6,187 nucleotides of DNA. Origin: Bacteroidales bacterium. Lineage in GTDB: Bacteria > Bacteroidota > Bacteroidia > Bacteroidales > UBA7960. The DNA lies in contig SKYG01000201.1 of NCBI GenBank assembly GCA_007128045.1, forward strand, positions 1 to 6,187, read 5' to 3'. Shown piece after piece: positions 1 to 4,944 of this stretch; positions within the stretch are counted from its first letter, which is position 1, and the number at the start of each line of letters is the position of its first letter. The notes under the pieces are model-generated. The model saw only the letters and a program-made list of their open reading frames with translations, made no database searches and was not told the DNA's origin. Position numbers and translations under genes: made by a program.

Positions 1-5
1 AATTA

Positions 6-34
6 CGTCAACTACCTCTAAAAGGCAATTAACG
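6..34 (-). other. G.U-rich RNA hairpin in a leftward transcript leader (or start of a structured RNA)
   Basis: Read on the minus strand, CGTTAATTGCCT (34 to 23) pairs with AGGTAGTTGACG (17 to 6) around the 5-nt loop TTTAG. All 12 positions pair if three G.U wobbles are allowed. Read on the plus strand the same three positions become A/C mismatches, so the fold favours leftward RNA. It lies about 65 nt downstream of the expected start of the promoter at 104-134. A weaker helix, GGGTA (near 85-81) with TACCC (38-34), could enclose the stretch between, and a small hairpin (85-89 with 95-99) sits at the likely transcription start. No ATG occurs on the minus strand between the promoter and the window edge. 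The transcript is therefore either a long 5' leader or a non-coding RNA that continues outside the window. I do not recognise a specific RNA family. Confidence 0.4.
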
Positions 35-103
35 GGTATGTTTGCTACTTATTTTGGCTTCCCAATTTCTTCAAAGATCGTACCCCCTTTTGTTAAGGGA
101 CTG

Positions 104-134
104 CAAAGATACAAAAGATTTTATTGCTAGCAAG
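104..134 (-). promoter_or_regulatory. Bacteroidota-type promoter, leftward
   Basis: On the minus strand a perfect TAnnTTTG box, TATCTTTG, occupies 111 to 104. CTTG at 134 to 131 matches three of four bases of the TTTG upstream box, with a spacer of 19 bp. This arrangement is the known -33/-7 promoter of Bacteroides and relatives. The context TATCTTTGCA is, from memory, typical of strong housekeeping and stable-RNA promoters in the phylum. Transcription would start near 97-99 and run off the left edge, so the gene it serves is not visible. Confidence 0.65.
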
Positions 135-151
135 GAAATAAGTAAAAAAAG

Positions 152-188
152 TTGAGTTGTTGAGCTGTTGAATTGTTTAACTGTTTAG
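152..188. repeat. Imperfect 8-bp tandem array (TTGAGCTG-like)
   Basis: Four and a half consecutive 8-bp units are seen: TTGAGTTG at 152, TTGAGCTG at 160, TTGAATTG at 168, TTTAACTG at 176, and a partial TTTAG at 184. Changes are mainly at unit positions 3, 5 and 6. The array is intergenic, upstream of the leftward promoter. Similar low-complexity arrays are common in intergenic DNA of Bacteroidota, from memory. No function can be assigned. Confidence 0.7.
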
Positions 189-234
189 TCATCAACCCAA
201 AAAATGCGAAAAATATTTTCACTTTCCACTTCTT

Positions 235-290
235 AACCCGCAACCTGGCAACCTGGCAACCTCGTAACCCGTAACCCGTAACCCGCAACG
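235..290. repeat. Imperfect 7/8-bp tandem array (AACCTGGC / AACCCGT)
   Basis: The units run AACCCGC (235), AACCTGGC (242), AACCTGGC (250), AACCTCGT (258), AACCCGT (266), AACCCGT (273), AACCCGC (280) and a final AACG. The period is 8 in the middle and 7 at both sides. The array ends about 10 bp from the stop codon of the leftward gene, so it lies in its 3' region. Repeated units may vary between strains by slippage (inference). Confidence 0.75.
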
Positions 291-299
291 ATTATCATG

Positions 300-584
300 C
301 TATAAAATAACTGGCGCTACATCTTCTACATCTTCTTCTGGCCGAGATAATCCTCTAATATCAAATTGCTTGTCAACCAACTCTTTACGCTCTGCTTTTT
401 TAAGTTCTTCAATAGCTTCAGCAATCTCATTGGGGATAGAGTCAGTGGCCACTTCAAATTTTATAGGAATCTCTACAACTTTTCCTTTTATCCCGTAAAA
501 TGTAAGCGTGGGAGTACTTGCAATACCTGACAGAATAAAAAACATCAGGAAGATAAGGCTTGTGAATGTGATTTTTGTTTTCAT
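300..584 (-). CDS. Small exported protein of unknown function (94 aa)
   Basis: I do not recognise this protein. The chosen ATG (complement of 582-584) begins MKTKITFTSLIFLMFFIL, a classic signal peptide with a lysine-containing head and a hydrophobic core. Cleavage is likely near residue 24 (SGIA/STP). There is no cysteine, so it is not a lipoprotein. The mature part is only about 70 residues: a beta-prone stretch (TLTFYGIKGKVVEIPIKF), then a charged probable helix (roughly residues 50-72, EIAEAIEELKKAERKEL), then an acidic tail (RPEEDVEDV) ending in VIL. The frame stays open upstream to a GTG near 665, but that extension is basic, lacks export features and would bury the signal peptide, so the inner ATG is preferred. 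No strong Shine-Dalgarno is seen; the leader is A/T-rich. The gene is divergent from tilS and has no visible partner. A genuine short periplasmic or outer-membrane-associated protein is the best reading. Confidence 0.65.
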   Translation of the reverse strand: MKTKITFTSLIFLMFFILSGIASTPTLTFYGIKGKVVEIPIKFEVATDSIPNEIAEAIEELKKAERKELVDKQFDIRGLSRPEEDVEDVAPVIL

Positions 585-860
585 GACTGTATATTTTTTT
601 GTGTTAATAACCGTAGAGTAATGTTTCTTTTTGAATCCGGGCCTCGTTTTATTTTGGCCTCTCACTCAATAAAATATCCAACTCTATGCCATGGTTTTTA
701 ACTTCCAGTATCTCAATATTTTGCGTATATAAATATTTGATATTCAGTATTTCAAACCTGTTCGATTTCAACTTAATACTGTTCATTTCCGGACATTAAA
801 TCAGCCACACCGCGAACCGTCTATTCTGCGTTTATCTGCAAAACTTGTGCTGAGCATGCC

Positions 861-899
861 TGCACTGAGCTTGTCGAAGTGTCGAAGTGTCTGCGACAC
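861..899. repeat. Interspersed repeat fragment with duplicated 8-mer and small hairpin
   Basis: The stretch contains CACTGAGCTTGTCGAAGTG (863-881), which matches the widespread intergenic repeat usually met as CTTCGACAAGCTCAG on the other strand. Recognition is from memory. The 8-mer GTCGAAGT is present twice in tandem (873-880, 881-888). GTGTC (887-891) and GACAC (895-899) form a perfect stem around TGC; an alternative stem pairs GTGTCG (879-884) with CGACAC (894-899). The hairpin is followed by a run of A, not T, so it is not an obvious terminator for either strand. Confidence 0.55.
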
Positions 900-921
900 A
901 AAAAAAACAGATTGATTTTAC

Positions 922-929
922 TAAATTTG
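922..929 (+). promoter_or_regulatory. Possible -7 box for tilS
   Basis: TAAATTTG is a perfect match to the Bacteroidota TAnnTTTG element. It lies 53 bp before the preferred tilS ATG at 983, giving a leader of about 45 nt. No TTTG is found at the usual upstream distance (that position reads ACAAA), so the promoter is only half supported. If real, it shows that translation cannot begin at the upstream GTG at 887. Confidence 0.35.
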
Positions 930-982
930 TAAAACCACACAATCGTACCGTGTCAAGCGGCTTATACCAATCCAATACAAAG

Positions 983-2356
983 ATGTTACCGTCTGATATA
1001 CTTTTTGATCGCTTTACAACCAATATCCGGGAAATAAAACTATTCGATCCCCATCATCAGATATTGCTTGCGATTAGCGGCGGCATGGATTCTATGGTTA
1101 TGTTGGATTTGTTTCACAAATCCCCCTTTTCTTATGGGATAGCGCACTGCAACTTCCGGCTCAGGGGTAAGGAAGCAGACAAAGACCAGCAAATGGTTGA
1201 GCGTATGGCAAAACAATTGGGAGTCAGGTTTTATAGCAATTCTTTTGATACAACAGCTTATGCCAGAAAACACAAACTATCCATTCAAATGGCTGCCAGA
1301 GAATTGAGATACAATTGGCTTGAACAGATCAGGTTGGATCAGAAGTATGATCTGATCGCAACAGCTCACCACCTGGATGATTCAATAGAGACATTGCTGC
1401 TCAATATTTGCAGAGGTACCGGTATCAATGGGTTGACTGGTATTCCGGCAAGAACTAAGCAAGTGATCAGGCCTTTACTGTTTGCCAGCCGTAAAGATAT
1501 TGAAGCGTATGTAGAAACAAAAGGTGTTGAATATCGGGTAGATGCATCCAACGCTGAAGAAAAATACCTGCGAAACAAGATCCGACATCAGGTTATTCCC
1601 ATCTTGCAAGAATTAAACCCTTCTCTGAAGACTACTTTACAAGAGTTTTTTGTCAACATGCAGGCAACGGCAACCATATACCATGATGCAATCCAACAAG
1701 CCAAAAACACATGTGTTAGCTATGAAAAGGATGGTCTGCGTATCATGATTTCCCCGTTACTCACCATGCAACATCCTGAAGTAGTTCTGTTTGAAACGCT
1801 AAAAGAATTTGGATTTTCACCAACGGTTTGTAAAGACATCGCCAATAACCTCAGCCGCCAACCTGGCAAGACATTCTTTTCAGAGAGCCACACCCTGCTT
1901 ACTGACCGTAAAGAATTGATAGTGTATCCGACTGTCCGGAATAAGCCGGAAACATCACTGAGTGTTTATGAGTCAACCAGACAAATACAGTTTGGCAACT
2001 ACACCCTACATGTTGAACATATTGACCTGACTACCTATCCAATAACAGTCTGGCCGGACCATGAAACAGTTGCCTTACTTGATTATGACAGACTATTCTT
2101 TCCCTTAACAGTCAGACAATGGAAAAAAGGAGACAAGATAACACCCATTGGGATGTCAGGTTCAAAGAAAATCAGCGACTTGTTAATAGAAAAAAAAATA
2201 CCGCTGAATAAAAAACAGTCCATACCGGTCATGGTCTCCAACAACCATATCGCCTGGGTTGCAGGAGTAAAAAGTAGTGAGTTGTTTAAAATCACCCAAA
2301 CAACCAACAAAATTCTAAAAATAACTTGTGTAACTGACACCAACAACAACACATAA
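983..2356 (+). CDS. tilS: tRNA(Ile)-lysidine synthase TilS
   Basis: TilS uses ATP and lysine to convert C34 of the CAU-anticodon tRNA(Ile) to lysidine, so the tRNA reads AUA and is charged with isoleucine; it is cytoplasmic and usually essential. With the start at 983 the protein has 457 residues, near the usual family length. Visible marks are the PP-loop ATP site SGGMDS (residues 32-37), HCNFRLRG (55-62), and HHLDDSIETLLLNICRGTG (129-147), followed by an arginine-rich substrate region (RNKIRHQVIP). The C-terminal TilS_C domain spans roughly residues 373-448 (RQWKKGDKITPIG, KKISDLLIEKKIP, WVAGVKSSELFKIT). The frame is open upstream to a GTG at 887. ATG 983 is preferred because family members begin close before the PP-loop, the extra 32 residues start inside a repeat hairpin, and a -7 box falls within the extension. 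No strong Shine-Dalgarno is present. All key motifs are intact, so it should be active. Confidence 0.95.
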   Translation: MLPSDILFDRFTTNIREIKLFDPHHQILLAISGGMDSMVMLDLFHKSPFSYGIAHCNFRLRGKEADKDQQMVERMAKQLGVRFYSNSFDTTAYARKHKLSIQMAARELRYNWLEQIRLDQKYDLIATAHHLDDSIETLLLNICRGTGINGLTGIPARTKQVIRPLLFASRKDIEAYVETKGVEYRVDASNAEEKYLRNKIRHQVIPILQELNPSLKTTLQEFFVNMQATATIYHDAIQQAKNTCVSYEKDGLRIMISPLLTMQHPEVVLFETLKEFGFSPTVCKDIANNLSRQPGKTFFSESHTLLTDRKELIVYPTVRNKPETSLSVYESTRQIQFGNYTLHVEHIDLTTYPITVWPDHETVALLDYDRLFFPLTVRQWKKGDKITPIGMSGSKKISDLLIEKKIPLNKKQSIPVMVSNNHIAWVAGVKSSELFKITQTTNKILKITCVTDTNNNT

Positions 2357-2369
2357 CTACAATACATAT

Positions 2370-2400
2370 ACACATATATGAATGTGTTTAACTTGTTTTA
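2370..2400 (+). terminator. Weak possible terminator after tilS
   Basis: ACACAT (2370-2375) pairs with ATGTGT (2382-2387) across a 6-nt loop, followed by a T-rich stretch (TTTAACTTGTTTTA). The hairpin starts 14 nt after the tilS stop. The stem is short and A/T-rich, so efficient termination is doubtful, and some tilS transcripts may continue into dsbD. Confidence 0.25.
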
Positions 2401-2454
2401 ACATGATCACGACAACTATTTTAACCATAATATGTTTATTATTGTATTTGCAAC

Positions 2455-2461
2455 CTAATTA
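2455..2461. repeat. Left copy of 7-bp flanking direct repeat (CTAATTA)
   Basis: CTAATTA here is repeated exactly at 2607-2613, immediately outside the palindromic element between them. This is what a target-site duplication made on insertion would look like. A chance match of 7 A/T-rich bases remains possible. Confidence 0.45.
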
Positions 2462-2606
2462 GAGTCCGTCCATAAAGTCAAGTGTCTGAACTATAATGTT
2501 CGAGTTCAAGGCTTGCGCAGTTTTGAAAACCAAGGAGTCCCGAGAACTCGGGGTGGGCTGTTTTCAAAACAAGCATAACGCAGAAATCGGACATTTGAGA
2601 CAGACA
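2462..2606. mobile_element. MITE-like palindromic element between tilS and dsbD
   Basis: This 145-bp stretch is flanked by CTAATTA on both sides. Its ends form imperfect terminal inverted repeats: 2463-2479 against the complement of 2606-2590 agrees at 11 of 17 positions. Inside, a long imperfect palindrome is centred near 2545 with several paired blocks: AGTGTCTG (2481-2488 with 2601-2608), AATGTTCGAGTTC (2495-2507 with 2583-2595, 11 of 13), GTTTTGAAAAC (2520-2530 with 2560-2570, perfect), and CCCGAG (2539-2544 with 2547-2552, perfect). No transposase is encoded, so it would be a non-autonomous element moved in trans. The end motif TTTGAGACAG recalls ends of insertion sequences in Bacteroidota, from memory only. 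Its right edge is 28 bp before the dsbD ATG, so it forms or precedes the dsbD leader. The alternative is a native, long regulatory hairpin. Confidence 0.6.
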
Positions 2607-2613
2607 CTAATTA
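2607..2613. repeat. Right copy of 7-bp flanking direct repeat (CTAATTA)
   Basis: This is an exact copy of 2455-2461. Its first two bases (2607-2608) also extend the internal palindrome block AGTGTCTG, so the exact boundary between element and duplication is uncertain by a few bases. Confidence 0.45.
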
Positions 2614-2634
2614 TAAATCTCTACCACAGCTTCT

Positions 2635-4710
2635 ATGAGAAAGATCAGGTATTTGTTTCGGTATGTTTTTTTTGCGTTTCTGCTTACGGCTATTTCTTTA
2701 GTCAATGCCCAGATATTGGACCCGGTATCATGGAGCTTTTCCCAGGAAAAAGTCGGCGACAACCAATATGAATTACAAATAAGTGCTATTATTGATCCTG
2801 GTTGGTCAATCTATGGGACAGACCTGCCGTCTGGAGGGCCCATCCCAACGTCAATCGAATTCGCAGAAAAAGATGGTTATCGAAAAATAGGTTCCCTGAA
2901 ATTTCCGCAGCCACAGATAAAATACGATCCAAACTTCGATATGGAGCTATCCATGTTTGATAAGCGGGTGGATTTTATTCAGGTAGTAGAGGTGTTATCT
3001 GAAGCTTCCGTTACCATTACCGGAGAAGTCGGATGGATGTCGTGCGACGATCAGCGCTGCCTGCCCCCGGACTTTATTGAATTCTCGTTTGACCTTCCCG
3101 GCAAGACATTTGCCGTATCTTCTGACATACCTGCATCCACTGCCGATGCTTCAACTGAAGTTGTATCAGCTGATACTCCCGGTGCTACAGAGGAGGAGGA
3201 CATAGAGAAACCCGGAGAAGGAGCTGCGGTTACTCAGCAGGTATACCTTGTCGATGAGGAGGAACAGTCTGGCTTTGGATGGGATTTTCTTAAAGGCTTT
3301 CTGGGTGGGCTGCTTGCCTTGCTTACGCCTTGTGTGTTTCCGATGATACCCCTTACGGTAAGCTTCTTTTTGAGAAATGCCGGCAATCGTACGCGTGCCT
3401 TCCGTGACGCCATGATGTATGGGTTTACCATTATCTTTAGTTATGTGGTACTCGGCCTGGCCATTTCCATGATTTTCGGAGCAAATACCTTGAACGCACT
3501 GGCAACCAGCCCGGGATTCAACATCTTCTTCTTTGCTCTGCTGGTGTTTTTTGCAGCCTCATTCTTTGGAGCCTTTGAGCTGACCATGCCGGCCAGATGG
3601 TCGAACGCCCTCGATAGCAAAGCCGATAAAACCGGTGGCATTATCGGCGTATTTTTAATGGGATTGACATTTGTATTGGTATCTTTTTCTTGCACAGGAC
3701 CAATTGTTGGGACAATACTTGTGGAAGCAGCCACTGGGGGCAACATATTTTCTCCCGCCGTTGGCATGCTGGGCTTCAGCCTGGCACTGGCCATCCCATT
3801 CAGCTTGTTTGCCTTGTTTCCCACAGCACTGAAGACATTGCCAAAGTCAGGAGGCTGGATGAATGCCGTAAAAGTGGTTCTGGGCTTTATCGTACTCGCC
3901 TTTTCACTTAAATTCCTGGCAACGGCCGATGCTGTTGCCCAATGGGGTATTCTCGACAGGGAAGTGTTTATCGTATTATGGATAGCTATTTTCTTACTCA
4001 TGGGATTGTACCTCATTGGAAAGATCAAGTTTGCCCACGACTCGGAACTGAAATACCTAAGCGTACCCAGGCTAATACTTGCGATCTTTTCTTTTGCATT
4101 CGTATTTTACCTGCTTCCCGGCCTCTGGGGAGCTCCCCTTCGTGCCGTGAGTTCATTCCTACCATCGCCTGTAACACAGGATTTTGACCTGAGCCGGGCA
4201 ACTGTTTCACCGGTGGGCACCACCAGTACAGCATCTGACATTTACACAGGCAGCAGCGTGAAAGAAGGACCGCACGGACTACTCGCATTCACCGACTATG
4301 AAGAAGGACTTGCAGCAGCCAGAAACGCAGGCAAGCCTATCTTTCTTGACTTTACAGGTCTCGGCTGTGCCAACTGTCGCAAAATGGAGGCCAATGTCTG
4401 GTCAGACCCCCGGGTACTACAGCATTTAAATAATGATTTTGTAAAAATATCCCTATTTGTAGACGACCGCACCCGGCTGCCTGAAAGCGAACAGTTTACT
4501 TCATCGGCGCTGGGTCGTGAACGAACCATCAGTACTGTAGGACAGAAATGGAGTGTTTTTCAGGCAGAACGTTTCGGCGCCAACACCCAGCCATACTATG
4601 TGATTCTGGACCACAATGAAAACATGCTGGCCCCGGCGTATGGATATGACACCAGTATCCAGGGATATCTGGACTTTCTGAATTATGGATTGAATGCATT
4701 TGAAGACTAA
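2635..4710 (+). CDS. dsbD: Thiol:disulfide interchange protein DsbD (full three-domain form)
   Basis: DsbD carries electrons from cytoplasmic thioredoxin across the inner membrane to periplasmic thiol proteins, such as disulfide isomerases and cytochrome c maturation factors. The 691-residue protein has every part. A signal peptide (1-25, cleavage VNA/Q) leads into the periplasmic alpha domain (about 26-155) with a cysteine pair in SCDDQRCLPP (C137, C142; a CX4C spacing). An acidic linker (about 165-210) follows. The beta domain has eight predicted membrane segments (about 217-243, 258-282, 295-316, 334-363, 372-399, 410-432, 443-464, 477-499) with C233 in TPCVFPM and C353 in SCTGP. The C-terminal gamma thioredoxin fold has the active site CANC (C578, C581) in FLDFTGLGCANCRKM. 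All six relay cysteines are present. The ATG is chosen because it starts the signal peptide. The start lies 28 bp after the palindromic element, so transcription must begin in or near that element or come from tilS. Confidence 0.95.
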   Translation: MRKIRYLFRYVFFAFLLTAISLVNAQILDPVSWSFSQEKVGDNQYELQISAIIDPGWSIYGTDLPSGGPIPTSIEFAEKDGYRKIGSLKFPQPQIKYDPNFDMELSMFDKRVDFIQVVEVLSEASVTITGEVGWMSCDDQRCLPPDFIEFSFDLPGKTFAVSSDIPASTADASTEVVSADTPGATEEEDIEKPGEGAAVTQQVYLVDEEEQSGFGWDFLKGFLGGLLALLTPCVFPMIPLTVSFFLRNAGNRTRAFRDAMMYGFTIIFSYVVLGLAISMIFGANTLNALATSPGFNIFFFALLVFFAASFFGAFELTMPARWSNALDSKADKTGGIIGVFLMGLTFVLVSFSCTGPIVGTILVEAATGGNIFSPAVGMLGFSLALAIPFSLFALFPTALKTLPKSGGWMNAVKVVLGFIVLAFSLKFLATADAVAQWGILDREVFIVLWIAIFLLMGLYLIGKIKFAHDSELKYLSVPRLILAIFSFAFVFYLLPGLWGAPLRAVSSFLPSPVTQDFDLSRATVSPVGTTSTASDIYTGSSVKEGPHGLLAFTDYEEGLAAARNAGKPIFLDFTGLGCANCRKMEANVWSDPRVLQHLNNDFVKISLFVDDRTRLPESEQFTSSALGRERTISTVGQKWSVFQAERFGANTQPYYVILDHNENMLAPAYGYDTSIQGYLDFLNYGLNAFED

Positions 4711-4725
4711 ACCGATTAGCTTACT

Positions 4726-4747
4726 GAGACAAGGCATGCCTTGTCTC
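4726..4747. terminator. Perfect 22-bp palindrome after dsbD (terminator or repeat)
   Basis: GAGACAAGGCA and its exact complement form an uninterrupted 22-bp palindrome with the core GCATGC, starting 16 bp after the dsbD stop. As RNA it would fold into a stable stem of about 9 bp with a tight loop. It is followed by TACTTCTTCC, which is pyrimidine-rich but lacks a T run, so it is a poor classical terminator. The right flank (GTCTCTAC) matches a family of GTAGAGAC...GTCTCTAC palindromes that I remember as dispersed in cyanobacteria and some Bacteroidota. Both roles may apply. Confidence 0.5.
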
Positions 4748-4752
4748 TACTT

Positions 4753-4776
4753 CTTCCGACCTTCAGATCTTCAGAC
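4753..4776. repeat. Three-unit 8-bp tandem array (CTTCAGAC-like)
   Basis: CTTCCGAC (4753), CTTCAGAT (4761) and CTTCAGAC (4769) follow one another without a gap, each differing from the next by one or two bases. The array is intergenic, a few bases after the 22-bp palindrome. It has the same period as the arrays at 152-188 and 242-265. Confidence 0.65.
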
Positions 4777-4835
4777 TTTCCAATGTCAACTCATAGAACA
4801 GGATAAGGTTCTTCAAAACATTAATGATCAGGCCA

Positions 4836-4872
4836 TTAAGTAGCTGTTAACAATATCATAACAGTTACTTAA
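4836..4872 (+). promoter_or_regulatory. Long hairpin upstream of the TonB receptor gene
   Basis: TTAAGTAGCTGTTA (4836-4849) pairs with TAACAGTTACTTAA (4859-4872) across a 9-nt loop. Thirteen pairs are Watson-Crick and one is G.U (4843 with 4865) in rightward RNA; in leftward RNA that position would be an A/C mismatch. It sits 126 bp after dsbD and 72 bp before the receptor ATG. No T run follows, so it could be a processed 3' end of dsbD mRNA, an attenuating leader, or, as DNA, an operator for a dimeric regulator. The sequence does not decide between these. I see no convincing TAnnTTTG box between it and the receptor start; CAGCTTTG (4891-4898) and GAATTTTG (4906-4913) each match seven of eight positions. 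Confidence 0.45.
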
Positions 4873-4944
4873 CATTTAGAAAATACCTTTCAGCTTTGTA
4901 TTTAGGAATTTTGCTTTCGTAAAGAAACAACGTTACCTAAATAT

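Larger units (their letters stand above)
585..982. other. Divergent intergenic region, no gene seen
   Basis: This 398-bp stretch separates the leftward small gene from rightward tilS. Its left two thirds are A/T-rich and I see no coding frame with good composition, no RNA gene and no clear TAnnTTTG box for the leftward gene. Around 820-850 it holds CTGCGTTTATCTGC, a phrase I remember from intergenic repeats in many genomes. The right third carries the repeat fragment at 861-899 and a -7 box at 922. Confidence 0.6.

Noticed and set aside
2..127. Open plus-strand frame running in from the left edge to a TAG at 125-127
   Set aside because: It is only about 41 codons long, reads across the leftward promoter and its hairpins, and the residues show no recognisable protein end.
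152..290. Possible CRISPR array
   Set aside because: The units are 7-8 bp and directly adjacent with no spacers, unlike CRISPR repeats of about 24-40 bp separated by unique spacers.
887..899. Hairpin GTGTC-TGC-GACAC as a terminator
   Set aside because: On the plus strand it is followed by A residues, and on the minus strand the T run lies before the stem, so it fits neither direction.
832..1023. Minus-strand open frame containing STLRQAQ
   Set aside because: That peptide is the typical translation of the interspersed CTTCGACAAGCTCAG repeat, and the frame overlaps the start of tilS on the other strand.
2492..2497. TATAAT inside the palindromic element as a sigma-70 promoter for dsbD
   Set aside because: Bacteroidota use a different -7 element (TAnnTTTG), and no suitable upstream box accompanies it.
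2496..2771. Plus-strand open frame over the palindromic element and the dsbD start
   Set aside because: It lies half in the palindrome and then overlaps the dsbD signal-peptide region in another frame; no family features are seen and dsbD is far better supported.
3441..4028. Long antisense open frame (195 codons) inside dsbD
   Set aside because: It is opposite the membrane domain of a certain gene. The composition follows from the complementary codons, and there is no plausible start region or domain.
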